A DNA stretch of 64,000 nucleotides from Streptomyces sp. HD (GCF_028369295.1 NZ_JAQMYP010000024.1:62001-126000), one strand, 5' to 3'. Counted from the first letter of the stretch, positions 24,144-33,106 are shown. The notes: generated by a model from the letters alone, not told the origin. Made by a program: numbers and translations.

Positions 24144-25130
24144 GTGACGCTCTTCGCACATCGCCGTGCACAGGGCTCGGCCGTGCTCGCGCTCTCGCTC
24201 GCCACCGCAGGTCTGGTGGGCGCGACGCCCACCGCGTCGGCCGCCGAGCAGACACCGCCGATCAAGGTGCTGACCTACAACGTGTTCCTGTTCAGCCGTA
24301 GCCTCTACCCGAACTGGGGCCAGGACCACCGGGCCGCCGAGATCGCCAAGGCGCCGTTCGTGCAGGGCAACGACGTCGTCGTCCTCCAGGAGGCCTTCGA
24401 CAACTCCGCCTCGGACGCGCTGAAGAGCTCCCTCACCGGCCAGTACCCGCACCAGACGCCGGTGGTGGGGCGTTCCAGGAGCGGCTGGGACGCGACCGGC
24501 GGCTCGTACTCGGCGACTACGCCCGAGGACGGCGGGGTCACGATCCTCAGCAAATGGCCGATCCTGCGCAAGGAGCAGTGGGTCTACAAGGACGCGTGCG
24601 GGGCGGACTGGTGGTCCAACAAGGGCTTCGCGTACGTCGTGCTGAACGTGAACGGCACCAAGGTGCACGTCGTCGGCACGCACGCCCAGTCGACCGACCC
24701 GGGCTGTGCAGCCGGTGAGGCGGCCGCGATGCGCAGCAGGCAGTTCAAGGCGATCGACGCGTTCCTGGACGCGAAGAACATCCCGGCGGGCGAGCAGGTG
24801 CTGGTCGCCGGTGACATGAACGTCGACTCGCGCACGTCCGAGTACGCCTCGATGCTCGCCGACGGCGGGCTGGTGGGCGCCGACGGGCGGACCGGGCATC
24901 CGTACTCCTTCGACACGCAGGACAACTCCATAGCCCACGACCGCTACCCCGACGACCCGCGCGAGGACCTGGACTACGTCCTGCACCGCGCGGGTCACGC
25001 CCGTCCCGCGGTCTGGAAGAACGAGGTCGTCAAGGAGCAGAGCGCGGCCTGGACCGTCACGAGCTGGGGCACGGACTACACGTACACGAACCTCTCCGAC
25101 CACTACCCCGTGACCGGGTACGCGGGCTGA
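24144..25130 (+). CDS. Secreted sphingomyelin phosphodiesterase (neutral sphingomyelinase type)
   Basis: 328 residues from GTG 24144 with GGGAGA upstream. A Sec signal ends at about residue 34 (PTASAAEQ). The body is an endonuclease/exonuclease/phosphatase fold: LTYNVFLF, VVVLQEAFDN with the metal-binding Glu, HVVGTHAQST, VAGDMNVDS with catalytic Asp-x-Asn, and a terminal LSDHYPVTG with the catalytic Asp-His. This set matches bacterial sphingomyelinases C, which release phosphocholine from sphingomyelin using Mg2+. It is monocistronic and converges on an aldo/keto reductase. Another phospholipase specificity cannot be excluded. Confidence 0.88.
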   Translation: MTLFAHRRAQGSAVLALSLATAGLVGATPTASAAEQTPPIKVLTYNVFLFSRSLYPNWGQDHRAAEIAKAPFVQGNDVVVLQEAFDNSASDALKSSLTGQYPHQTPVVGRSRSGWDATGGSYSATTPEDGGVTILSKWPILRKEQWVYKDACGADWWSNKGFAYVVLNVNGTKVHVVGTHAQSTDPGCAAGEAAAMRSRQFKAIDAFLDAKNIPAGEQVLVAGDMNVDSRTSEYASMLADGGLVGADGRTGHPYSFDTQDNSIAHDRYPDDPREDLDYVLHRAGHARPAVWKNEVVKEQSAAWTVTSWGTDYTYTNLSDHYPVTGYAG

Positions 25131-25149
25131 GGGACGGCGTCGGTCCGGC

Positions 25150-26055
25150 TCAACCGGCTTGCTCGCGTGCCGTGTTGAGCCGGGCCAGTTCGTCGGCGGT
25201 GAGGCGGAGGGCGCCCGCGGTCACATTCTCGGCCAGGTGGTCGGGGTTGCCGGTGCCGGGGATGGCGAGGACGTGCGGGCCCTGGTGCAGGGTCCAGGCG
25301 ATGCGCACCTGGGCGGCGCTGACGCCGTGCGCCCGGGCGACGGCGAGGACCTCCTCGTCGTGGGCGGCGGTCGCGCCCTGCTCCCCCACCTCCCCGGCGA
25401 CGGCGTAGAACGGCACGAAGGCGATGCCTTGTTCGCCGCACAGGCGCAGGAGTTCGTCGGCCTCGGGGTCGGGCCGGTCGAGCGCGTACCGGTTCTGCAC
25501 GCACACCACGGGCGCGATGGCCCGTGCCTCGGCGAGGTGCCGTGGCTCCACGGCTGAGATGCCGAGGTGCCGGACGAGCCCCGCCTCCCGCAGCTCGGCC
25601 AGCGCGCCGAAGTGCTCGGCGATGGAGTCCTGTCGCATACGGCGCAGGTAGACGACGTCCAGGTGGTCGCGGCCGAGCTGGCGCAGGTTCTCCTCGACAT
25701 GGCCGCGCAGTTGGTCGGGGCGGGCCGAGGTGGCCCAGTCGCCCTGGTAGTCGCGGTGGGGGCCCACCTTGGTGGCGATGACGAGGCCGTCCGGGCACGG
25801 TGCCAGCGCGGTGTTGATCAGTTCGTTGGCGGAGCGGAGGGCGGAGAAGTAGAAGGCGGCGGTGTCGATGTGGTTGACGCCGAGCTCGATCGCCTTGCGC
25901 AGTACGGCGATGGAGCGATTGCGGTCGCTCGGCGCCCCATGGTGGAAGGCGGCGCTGCCCGTCAGCCGCATCGCGCCGAAGCCGACGCGGTTGACGGGCA
26001 GATCGCCGAGTTTCCAGGTGCCCGAGGCGTGTGCGGTGATCGTTTCGGAGGTCAT
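25150..26055 (-). CDS. Aldo/keto reductase family oxidoreductase
   Basis: 301 residues from ATG 26055. The N-terminus has NRVGFGAMRLTGSAAF, the active site HIDTAAFYFSALRSANELIN (Asp, Tyr), IATKVGPH with the catalytic Lys, and LDVVYLRRMR. The C-terminal cofactor segment is HVLAIPGTGNPDHLAENVTA. In the usual LDxxYLH motif the His position is Arg (YLRRM), which may alter substrate binding. It belongs to the general oxidoreductase group used on small aldehydes and sugars. It lies 38 bp downstream of the chitinase stop on the same strand, though a shared role is unlikely. Confidence 0.88.
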   Translation of the reverse strand: MTSETITAHASGTWKLGDLPVNRVGFGAMRLTGSAAFHHGAPSDRNRSIAVLRKAIELGVNHIDTAAFYFSALRSANELINTALAPCPDGLVIATKVGPHRDYQGDWATSARPDQLRGHVEENLRQLGRDHLDVVYLRRMRQDSIAEHFGALAELREAGLVRHLGISAVEPRHLAEARAIAPVVCVQNRYALDRPDPEADELLRLCGEQGIAFVPFYAVAGEVGEQGATAAHDEEVLAVARAHGVSAAQVRIAWTLHQGPHVLAIPGTGNPDHLAENVTAGALRLTADELARLNTAREQAG

Positions 26056-26093
26056 CGGCGGAGTCTCGCACACGCCTCGGGCACCGGTGGGCG

Positions 26094-26801
26094 TCAGCAG
26101 TAGAGGTTGCCGCCCGGGGAGACGCCGAGGATCTGGGTGAAGCGCTGGTAGGCGTCGACGCGGCTCTGCACCTGGGCCGGATTCTTGCCGTCGCACTCCA
26201 GGGAGCCGTTGATGGAGCGGATGGTCTGGCCGAAGCCGGCTTGGTTGACCATGGCGTTGTGCGGGGTCATGGTGCCGGGGCCGCTCTGGGTGTTCCAGTA
26301 CCACAGACCGGTCTTCCAGGCGACGGCCGCCTCGTTCTGCACCCGCCAGGGATTGTTGAGCAGGTCGATGCCGAGGGCGTCGCCCGCGGCCTTGTAGTTG
26401 AAGTTCCAGCTGAGCTGGATGGGGCCGCGTCCGTAGTAGGCGTCCTGGCCCGCGGGGCAGCCGTAGGGCTGGCTGCGGTCGCAGTAGTGGGGGTAGTTGG
26501 CCTGGTTCTGCTCGACGATGTGGACCAGGCCGCCGGTCTCGTGGTTGACGTTGGCGAGGAACGCGGCTGCCTCCTGCTTCTTCACCGTGTCGCTGCCGGT
26601 GTTGGCGAAGCCGGGGTAGGCGCTGAGGGCGGCGGTGAGACCGCTGTACGTGTAGAAGGGGTTCCGGTTCGGGAACATCTGGTTGAACTGCGACTCGCTC
26701 ACGACGAAACCGGCGGCGGACGCGCTCGGGGGCTGGATCACCAGGGCGGCGCTGCCCAGGGCGAGTGCGGACAGGACTGCGGCTATGCGGCGCCTCGACA
26801 C
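26094..26801 (-). CDS. Secreted family 19 chitinase
   Basis: 235 residues from GTG 26801, behind AGGAG. A Sec signal ends at about residue 29 (PPSASAAGF). The rest is one GH19 catalytic domain: FPNRNPFYTYSGLTAAL, NVNHETGGLVHIVEQN with the catalytic Glu, YYGRGPIQLSWNFNYKAAG and DGKNPAQVQSRVDAYQRF. It has no chitin-binding domain, unlike ChiC-type two-domain enzymes, so it should be a small secreted endochitinase. Two DasR-type sites lie 139-167 bp upstream, linking it to N-acetylglucosamine control. Confidence 0.93.
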   Translation of the reverse strand: MSRRRIAAVLSALALGSAALVIQPPSASAAGFVVSESQFNQMFPNRNPFYTYSGLTAALSAYPGFANTGSDTVKKQEAAAFLANVNHETGGLVHIVEQNQANYPHYCDRSQPYGCPAGQDAYYGRGPIQLSWNFNYKAAGDALGIDLLNNPWRVQNEAAVAWKTGLWYWNTQSGPGTMTPHNAMVNQAGFGQTIRSINGSLECDGKNPAQVQSRVDAYQRFTQILGVSPGGNLYC

Positions 26802-26939
26802 AGGATCAACTCCTTTGCGGAGCACGGCCGCACCCGGACATGGGCAGGGCGAAGCAGCGCCTTGTGCGCACGCGCCGACGGGGTCGGCCACGGCGTGGGG
26901 CGGCCGTGGTGGGGGGTGTGGAGACACACTCAACCGTAT

Positions 26940-26968
26940 TGGTCTGTACCAGTCAATGGTCCGGACCA
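26940..26968 (-). promoter_or_regulatory. Paired DasR-type (dre) operators upstream of the chitinase
   Basis: TGGTCTGTACCA (26940-26951) and the perfect palindrome TGGTCCGGACCA (26957-26968) lie 17 bp apart, start to start. They match the dre core TGGTCTAGACCA and the 12-bp direct repeats known from Streptomyces chitinase promoters. DasR is the GntR-type repressor released by glucosamine phosphates. Confidence 0.82.
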
Positions 26969-26977
26969 ATCAACTCG

Positions 26978-27042
26978 AAAGTTGGCCGAGAGAGTTGGCC
27001 GAGAAAGTTGACTGAGAGAGCTGGCTGAGTGAGTTGGTGAGG
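26978..27042. repeat. 13-bp tandem repeat, five units
   Basis: Units at 26978, 26991, 27004, 27017 and 27030 follow AGAGTTGGCCGAG; the last two differ at several bases. The array sits next to the dre pair, between the chitinase promoter and the end of the flavoprotein gene, and is non-coding. Confidence 0.75.
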
Positions 27043-27058
27043 CGCCGGATCTCCCGGG

Positions 27059-29824
27059 TCAGCGCACCCCTCGGCCCGCGTAGGCGCGGACGTCGGCGTC
27101 GGGGTCGTCGACCGCGGTGGACAGTGCCGTGCGGGCGTCCTCGTGGTCGGCGTGGCGCGACAGACCGAGTACGGCGGCCTTGCGCACGTCGGCGTCCGAG
27201 TCGCGCAGCAACTCGGCGAGGGCGGGCACGCCGCGGCCCGGTGCCGCTCCGCCGAGGGCGGTGGCCGCGCCCGCGCGGACCTGCCAGGCAGGGTCGGTGA
27301 GCGCCGCCGTCACGGTGGTGAGGAGTGCGTCGGGGACGCCGAGGGCGCCCAGGGTCTCCAGTGCGGCGGCGCGCACGAGGGCGTCGGGATCGTGGATCAG
27401 GTGGTGCAGGGTGCCCGGTGTGCCGTCGTCGTCCGCGGGCGCGGTCCGATGCGGGTCCAGGGCGGCGAATCCCCGTGCCACGGCGACCCGAACCTCGCGC
27501 GCCGTGTCGCCCACCGCCTGCGACAGCGCCTCGGCCGCGTCCACCGAGACCAGGGCGCGCACGGCGGCCAGGCGTACGTCGATGTCCGGGTCGGCCAGGT
27601 GCCCGGCGAACAGGGCGGCGTCCCCGAGGCGCAGGGCGCGCAGCACGTCCAGGGCGGCGGCGCGGGCCGTGGGGTCCGCCGCGGTCAGCGCTGACACCAG
27701 GGGGTCGCGCAACTCCGGCTCGGAGGGCAGGACTTCGGCCAGCTCGCGCAGCGAGGCGGCGGCCGACGCCCGCACGCGCCCGTCGCCGTCGCGCAGGGCA
27801 CGGGCCAGCGCGGGGCCAGCCCCGGGTGGGGCCGTCTCGGTCAGCGCGGCGACGGCGGCGAGTCGTACAGCGGGGTCCGGGTCCTTCAGGTAGGGCTCCA
27901 GGGTTGGGAGATCGGGTGTCTCATCCGTCAGCGCGACGATTTCGAGAAGCCGTACCTGGGAGGATGCGGACGTTTCGTGCGTCGTGCCAGTAGGTGGGAT
28001 GGCGTCGTCCGACTCTCCCGTGGGCGCGGCCGGGGGTGCCTCCGCGCGTCCCGCCGTCGCCGTCGGCAGCGGACGCACCTCGCCCAGGTGGCGGGACGGG
28101 CCGCCGGTGGGGGTGAACTCGGGCACCGGAACGAGGTACGGATCGACCGGGCGGGCCGTGAACTCCATGGCGCCGTTCGGGCCCTTGTGCAGGTCGAGGT
28201 GGTGCAGCCAGGCCGTGTCGTCCCGTCGGGGGTGGTCGAGGCGCTCGTGGTAGAGGCCCCAGCGGGACTCGGTGCGGGCGAGGGACGACCGGGCCGCCAT
28301 CTCCGCGCAGTCGCGGATGAACGACACCTCCGCGCAGCGCATCAGTTCGTGCGGTGTACGCGCTCCCATGCCGGCGATCTCGTCCCGCATCCGCTCGAAG
28401 TGCTCCAGCGCCAGAGAGAGCCGGGCGCCGCTCTTGGGCGGGGCGACGTAGTCGTTGACGAAGCGCCGCAGCTTGTACTCGACCTGGGGCTGGGCGGGGC
28501 CGTCGGGGTTGCGCAGCGGCCGGTAGATCAGCTCGTGCGCTTCGGCCAGCTGGTCGACCGGCAACTCGCCCTCGTACGCGGTGTACTGGGCCGCGTCCTC
28601 GCCCGCGAGGTCACCGAAGACGAACGCGCCGATCATGTAGTTGTGCGGTACGCAGGCCAGGTCGCCGGCCGCGTACAGACGCGGCACGGTCGTCCGGGCA
28701 TGGTCGTCGACCCGTACCCCCGAGGCGGAGTGGCCGCCGCACAGACCGATCTCGGAGATGTGCATCTCCACGTCATGGGTGCGGTAGTCGTGTCCGCGTC
28801 CGGCGTGGAAAGTGCCGCGGGTGGGGCGCTCGGTGGAGTGCAGGATCGACTCCAGGGCCGCGACCGACTCCTCGGGCAGATGGCTGAGCTTGAGGTAGAC
28901 CGGGCCGCGGTCGGAGGCGACCTCGGCGGCGAACTCCGCCATCATCTGCCCGGACCAGTAGTCCGAATCCACGAACCGCTGCCCGTGCCGGTTGACCTGG
29001 TAGCCGCCGAACGGGTTGGCGACATAGGCGCAGGCCGGGCCGTTGTAGTCCTTGATGAGCGGGTTGATCTGGAAGCACTCGATGCCGGTGAGCTCGGCCC
29101 CCGCGTGGTACGCCATCGCGTAGCCGTCGCCCGCGTTGGTCGGGTTCTCGTACGTGCCGTACAGATAGCCGCTCGCCGGCAGTCCGAGGCGTCCGCAGGC
29201 ACCGGTCGCGAGGATCACGGCGCCCGCGCGCACGGTCACGAAGGCACCGGTGCGGGTGTGCAAGGCGGCGGCGCCGACCGCCCTGCCGTCGGCGGTCAGG
29301 ACCCGCACCGGCATCAGCCGGTTCTCGATCCGGATCCGCTCACGGTTCTCCCGCCTGCGCAACTGCCGGTAGAGGACCTTCTTGACGTCCTTTCCCTCCG
29401 GCATGGGCAGCACGTACGAGCCGGAGCGGTGCACCTGGCGGACCGCGTACTCGCCGTGCTCGTCCTTCTCGAACTTCACCCCGTACGACTCCAGGCGCCG
29501 CACCATGTCGAAGCCCCGGGTGGCCGTCCGACGGACCGTCGACTGGTCGACGATGCCGTCGTTGGCGCGGGTGATCTCGGCGACGTAGTCGTCCGGTTCG
29601 GCGCGGCCGGGGATCACGGCGTTGTTGACGCCGTCCATGCCCATGGCCAGTGCTCCGGAGTGCCGTACGTGCGCCTTCTCCAGCAGCAGCACGGAGGCGC
29701 CGCGCCCGGCGGCGGTCAGCGCAGCCATGGTGCCGGCGGTGCCGCCGCCGATCACCAGGACGTCGCAGCTGAGCTCCTCGGCCGAGTCGAGGGTGGGGAT
29801 CTGCGTCGGGGTCGCGGGGGTCAT
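27059..29824 (-). CDS. AprA/fumarate-reductase-like flavoprotein with C-terminal HEAT repeats
   Basis: 921 residues. Residues 1 to about 560 are a FAD-dependent reductase of the succinate dehydrogenase/fumarate reductase/APS reductase superfamily: DVLVIGGGTAGTMAALTAA, EKAHVRHSGALAMGMDGVNN, VILATGACGRLGLPASGYLY and RLYAAGDLACVPHNYMIGAF. A Pro/Ala-rich linker follows, then about 300 residues of HEAT/PBS-type repeats (LKDPDPAVRLAAVAALTE, LADPDIDVRLAAVRALVS, LRDSDADVRKAAVLGLSR). It ends a run of genes for a ferredoxin and a sulfonate-type ABC importer. With that ferredoxin it resembles an AprA/AprB pair, but the reaction is not known. A redox step on an imported sulfur compound is inferred. Confidence 0.87.
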   Translation of the reverse strand: MTPATPTQIPTLDSAEELSCDVLVIGGGTAGTMAALTAAGRGASVLLLEKAHVRHSGALAMGMDGVNNAVIPGRAEPDDYVAEITRANDGIVDQSTVRRTATRGFDMVRRLESYGVKFEKDEHGEYAVRQVHRSGSYVLPMPEGKDVKKVLYRQLRRRENRERIRIENRLMPVRVLTADGRAVGAAALHTRTGAFVTVRAGAVILATGACGRLGLPASGYLYGTYENPTNAGDGYAMAYHAGAELTGIECFQINPLIKDYNGPACAYVANPFGGYQVNRHGQRFVDSDYWSGQMMAEFAAEVASDRGPVYLKLSHLPEESVAALESILHSTERPTRGTFHAGRGHDYRTHDVEMHISEIGLCGGHSASGVRVDDHARTTVPRLYAAGDLACVPHNYMIGAFVFGDLAGEDAAQYTAYEGELPVDQLAEAHELIYRPLRNPDGPAQPQVEYKLRRFVNDYVAPPKSGARLSLALEHFERMRDEIAGMGARTPHELMRCAEVSFIRDCAEMAARSSLARTESRWGLYHERLDHPRRDDTAWLHHLDLHKGPNGAMEFTARPVDPYLVPVPEFTPTGGPSRHLGEVRPLPTATAGRAEAPPAAPTGESDDAIPPTGTTHETSASSQVRLLEIVALTDETPDLPTLEPYLKDPDPAVRLAAVAALTETAPPGAGPALARALRDGDGRVRASAAASLRELAEVLPSEPELRDPLVSALTAADPTARAAALDVLRALRLGDAALFAGHLADPDIDVRLAAVRALVSVDAAEALSQAVGDTAREVRVAVARGFAALDPHRTAPADDDGTPGTLHHLIHDPDALVRAAALETLGALGVPDALLTTVTAALTDPAWQVRAGAATALGGAAPGRGVPALAELLRDSDADVRKAAVLGLSRHADHEDARTALSTAVDDPDADVRAYAGRGVR

Positions 29825-29893
29825 GGGAAGGGCGCGCCTTTCAGGACGTACGGGAGCAGCCGGGGGATGTACGGGGACAGCGAGGGGCGCTGG

Positions 29894-30688
29894 TCAGGGT
29901 GTGGCGGGGCCGAGGGAGCCGAGGATCTCGTGGCGCAGTGCCACGGTCGCGGGGTCGTCGTGGGCGTCGCGGTCGCGGGGCCGGGGCACGGTACGGATCC
30001 CGGTGAGGCCGCCCGATCCGAGCAGCGCGACACGGTCGCCGAGGAACAGGGCCTCGTCCACGTCGTGGGTGACGAAGACGACCGTGGCGCCGGTCCCGTG
30101 CAGCACCTCCACCAGCAACTGCTGCATGCCGGCCCGGGTCTGGGCGTCCAGGGCGCCGAACGGCTCGTCCATGAGGACGGCGCGTGGTTGCCCGGCGAGC
30201 GCGCGGGCGAGCTGGACTCGTTGTCGCTGCCCTCCGGAGAGCCGGTGCGGCAACTGCCGCTCCAGGCCGGCGAGCCCGACCCGGTCGAGCCACTGCTCCG
30301 CCCGCCGCCTGCGTTCGCTTTGACCCAACCCCCTTATGATCAACGGTAGTTCGACGTTGGCGCGGGCCGTGCGCCACGGCAGCAGCGCATCCTCCTGGAA
30401 GACCAGCGCCCGGTCGGCGCCGGGCCCCGTGACCGGCCGGCCGTCCTGGGCGACCTCTCCGGCGAGCGCGGGCAGCAGCCCGGCCAGGGTGCGCAGCAGG
30501 GTCGACTTCCCACAGCCGGACGGGCCGACGACGGTCAGGATCTCGCCGGGTGCGGCTTCGAGGTCCACCCCGTGCAGCACGGCGGCGCCCGGCCGGCCGA
30601 GCCGCGCATCGCTGAGGCCGAGCCGTGCCCCGGGGGCGGGCAGGTCGGTGCGCGAGGCGGTGGTGGCGATGTCCGTTTCCGTGCTCAT
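29894..30688 (-). CDS. ABC transporter ATP-binding protein, SsuB/TauB type
   Basis: 264 residues. Walker A is GPSGCGKST, the Q-loop lies in ALVFQEDALLPWRTA, the signature is LSGGQRQRVQLARALAG, Walker B is AVLMDEPFGALD and the switch His is in FVTHDVDEALFL. The sequence around the Q-loop (LLPWRTARANVELPL) is typical of nitrate/sulfonate/taurine importers. Its start overlaps the permease stop by four bases, so the two are translationally coupled. It supplies energy for uptake of the unknown, probably sulfonate-like, substrate handled by this operon. The flavoprotein gene follows 69 bp downstream. Confidence 0.92.
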   Translation of the reverse strand: MSTETDIATTASRTDLPAPGARLGLSDARLGRPGAAVLHGVDLEAAPGEILTVVGPSGCGKSTLLRTLAGLLPALAGEVAQDGRPVTGPGADRALVFQEDALLPWRTARANVELPLIIRGLGQSERRRRAEQWLDRVGLAGLERQLPHRLSGGQRQRVQLARALAGQPRAVLMDEPFGALDAQTRAGMQQLLVEVLHGTGATVVFVTHDVDEALFLGDRVALLGSGGLTGIRTVPRPRDRDAHDDPATVALRHEILGSLGPATP

Positions 30689-31527
30689 GACGTGGCACTC
30701 CCCTCACGGCGCGGCAGCCAGTGGGTCAGCCGGCGCCCCACGAGCTCCACCACGGTGGAGGTCAGCCAGCCCAGCAGGCCGATGCTGACGATGCCGGTGA
30801 ACACGGCCGGGTAGTCGATGACCGTGTAGTCCTGCCAGGTGCGATAGCCGATCCCGTACTCGCCGGAGATCATCTCCGCGGAGATCACACAGATCCACGA
30901 GACGCCGATCCCGACCGACAGCCCTCCGAAGATCCCCGGCAGCGCACCGGGCAGCACCACGGAGGCGAGCACCCGCCACCGTCCGCCGCCCAGGGTGAGC
31001 ACCGCCTCCTCCCACACCGGGACGAGCGCGCGCACCGCGTGCCGGGTGGCGACCAGCACCGGGAAGAACGCGGCGGTGAAGGTGATGAAGACGATGCCCT
31101 GTTCATTGCTGGGGAAGAGCAGGATCGCCACGGGCACCAGCGCGATGGCCGGGACGGGCCGCAGCACCTCCAGCACCGGCCCGATCAGATCCGCCGCCCA
31201 GCGGGAACGGCCGACGGCCACGCCCGCGGCGACACCGAGCACCGCCGCGAGCAGAAAGCCGGTGACGATACGGCGCAGACTGGCGGTCACGTCCTGCTGG
31301 TACGCGGCGTCACCGAGCCGCCGCCCGAACTCCCCGGCCACGTCGGTGACGGACGGGAACTGGTCGAAACGCAGCCACAGTTGGACGTCCAGCGTGGTGA
31401 GCACCTGCCACAGTCCGAGCGCGGCGAGCAGCGACAGGGCGCGCACGACGGGCCGCGACCGGTGGGTGCGCCGCGCGGGTGCCGGCTCCGACGACGCCTT
31501 CCTCGTCGGGGCGGTCAGCGCGGTCAT
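30685..31527 (-). CDS. ABC transporter permease, SsuC/TauC type
   Basis: 280 residues from ATG 31527. About six membrane helices are visible (ALSLLAALGLWQVLTTL, IVTGFLLAAVLGVAAGVAVG, VPAIALVPVAILLF, IVFITFTAAFFPVLVA, GLSVGIGVSWICVISAEM, VFTGIVSIGLLGWLTSTV). The cytoplasmic EAA loop reads EEAVLTLGGGRWRVLASVVLPGALP without its first residues, matching the sulfonate/nitrate importer group. It overlaps the genes on both sides by four bases and forms the membrane channel of this importer, probably as a homodimer. Confidence 0.91.
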   Translation of the reverse strand: MTALTAPTRKASSEPAPARRTHRSRPVVRALSLLAALGLWQVLTTLDVQLWLRFDQFPSVTDVAGEFGRRLGDAAYQQDVTASLRRIVTGFLLAAVLGVAAGVAVGRSRWAADLIGPVLEVLRPVPAIALVPVAILLFPSNEQGIVFITFTAAFFPVLVATRHAVRALVPVWEEAVLTLGGGRWRVLASVVLPGALPGIFGGLSVGIGVSWICVISAEMISGEYGIGYRTWQDYTVIDYPAVFTGIVSIGLLGWLTSTVVELVGRRLTHWLPRREGSATS

Positions 31528-32864
31528 GACGTCTGCTCCAGTGCGGTGGCGTAGGAGACGGTACGGGCGCCGGGGTGTGCCCGGATGTACGCGCGGGCGG
31601 CGGAGGCGGTGACGAAGGGCCTCGGCTCCTTGCCGTCCTGGACCCAGACGGCCTTGTCCGCGTACCAGCGGGTGCCGGTGGTGGCATCCGGGACGTATGC
31701 CGCCCGGACCCGGTCCTTGTGCCCGGCGACGAACTTCAGAAGTGCGGCGGGCGAGTCGAACGGACGGGTGCTCTCCTCGCCCTTGAGCCACACCTCGCCG
31801 CGCGAGGTCCCGGGCGCGGCGGCGAGGCGCTCGGCGTATTCCTTTCCGTACACCCGCTTGACCGGGCCGTCGTCGACGAACGAGTCCACGTCCACGTCGC
31901 CGACGAGCTTCGCCGACCGCAGCACCGGCACGTCCTTCTTCAGCGCGGAGACGAGCTGCGGCTTGACGGCCGGGTCGAAGGTGGCGATGCCGCCGCTGCC
32001 GTTGTAGAGGTAGACGACCTCCGGGGGCAGTCCGGTGGCGTCGGCGACCTTCTCGGCGGCCCGTACGGGGTGTTCGTTCAGGTACTTCGTCGCCTCGATC
32101 TGTGCGGTGAGGAACGCGTCGAGTACCTTGGGCCGCTTCTCGGCGAAGTCCTCGCGCACCGTGACTCCGTGGAAGGTGGGCAGGTCGAGCTCCGCACCGT
32201 CGTACAGCGCCTTCGCCTTGTCCTGGAAGACGAGCAGGCCGGGCCAGGCCACGAACTGGGAGAGTGCGTCGGCGCTGCCCGCCTGCAGCGCCGAAGCTCC
32301 CACCGACGGCTGCTGGTTGAGCTTGCGGATGTCCTTGTCCGCGTCGAGGCCGGCGCGTTGCAATGCCCGTACGAGGGTGCCGTCGGCCGCCGAGCCGACA
32401 CTGGTGGACACCTTCTTGCCCTTCAGGTCCTTCAGCGAGCGCAGCGTCGACTGCGGCGGCGTCACCACGGTGTTCAGGGCGCCCCGCAGGTTGTAGCCGG
32501 TGACCGACACGAGGTGGGTGGGGCGGCCCAGCTGCTTGCCGCGGGCGGCGTTGATCAGCAGCGGGAAGTCGCCCATCGACCCGATGTCGATCTTCCCGGC
32601 GGTCATCTGCGCGGTGATGGGCGCGCCCGTGGCGTAGTCCTGCCAGTCGACCTTGTAGGAGACGCCGTCCCGCCTGCCCTGAGCGGCGAGTTCGCGCTCG
32701 AAGTAGCCGAGGGAGCGCAGCAGGGTGCCGGCGGTGGCGGTGTTGATGGTCCTGGACTGGTAGCCGACGGTGACGGTGACGTGGGTGGCGTCGCCGGCGC
32801 AGCCGGTGGCGAGGGTGCCGACCAGGGCGATCGCGAGCAGGGCCGCAGGAGTAGTGCGTTTCAT
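31524..32864 (-). CDS. ABC transporter substrate-binding lipoprotein, aliphatic sulfonate-type
   Basis: 446 residues from ATG 32864. A lipoprotein signal ends at LATGC. The fold is of the SsuA/NrtA type: VTVTVGYQSRTINTATAGTL, MTAGKIDIGSMGDFPLLINA, LKDLKGKKVSTSVGSAADGT and RKLNQQPSVGASALQAGSAD. It is over 100 residues longer than typical SsuA proteins; the extra part lies in the C-terminal third. It should be anchored on the outer face of the membrane and deliver a sulfonate, sulfate ester or similar anion to the permease. The ligand is unknown. It begins 14 bp after the ferredoxin stop. Confidence 0.9.
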   Translation of the reverse strand: MKRTTPAALLAIALVGTLATGCAGDATHVTVTVGYQSRTINTATAGTLLRSLGYFERELAAQGRRDGVSYKVDWQDYATGAPITAQMTAGKIDIGSMGDFPLLINAARGKQLGRPTHLVSVTGYNLRGALNTVVTPPQSTLRSLKDLKGKKVSTSVGSAADGTLVRALQRAGLDADKDIRKLNQQPSVGASALQAGSADALSQFVAWPGLLVFQDKAKALYDGAELDLPTFHGVTVREDFAEKRPKVLDAFLTAQIEATKYLNEHPVRAAEKVADATGLPPEVVYLYNGSGGIATFDPAVKPQLVSALKKDVPVLRSAKLVGDVDVDSFVDDGPVKRVYGKEYAERLAAAPGTSRGEVWLKGEESTRPFDSPAALLKFVAGHKDRVRAAYVPDATTGTRWYADKAVWVQDGKEPRPFVTASAARAYIRAHPGARTVSYATALEQTS

Positions 32865-32878
32865 CGGGAGTGGGCCTT

Positions 32879-33106
32879 TCACCGCAGCAGGTAGGGCATG
32901 TTGACCGTGACGGCCCCGGTGGGGCAGCGGGCGGCGCAGGGGCCGCAGTACCAGCACTCGTCGACGTGCATGTACGCCTTGCCGCTGTCGGGGTTGATCG
33001 CCAGGGAGTCAAGCGGACACATGTCGACACAGAGCGTGCAGCCGTCGATGCACTTCGACTCGTCGACGGTCACGGGCACGTCGGCCCGCTGGGGCACCAA
33101 GGGCAT
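32879..33106 (-). CDS. Small 2x[4Fe-4S] ferredoxin, AprB-like
   Basis: 75 residues from ATG 33106. Two cysteine clusters are seen: CIDGCTLCVDMCP and CWYCGPCAARCP, fitting two [4Fe-4S] centres. The motif spacing and HVDECWYCGPC resemble the N-terminal domain of AprB, the iron-sulfur partner of APS reductase, but the AprB C-terminal tail is absent. It is the first gene of the operon and is probably the electron donor or acceptor for the flavoprotein at the operon's end, with the importer genes in between. The pairing is inferred from synteny. Confidence 0.9.
   Translation of the reverse strand: MPLVPQRADVPVTVDESKCIDGCTLCVDMCPLDSLAINPDSGKAYMHVDECWYCGPCAARCPTGAVTVNMPYLLR

Noticed and set aside
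27977..30349. 790-codon open frame on the plus strand
   Set aside because: It mirrors the flavoprotein and ABC ATPase genes, whose minus-strand reading has clear motifs.
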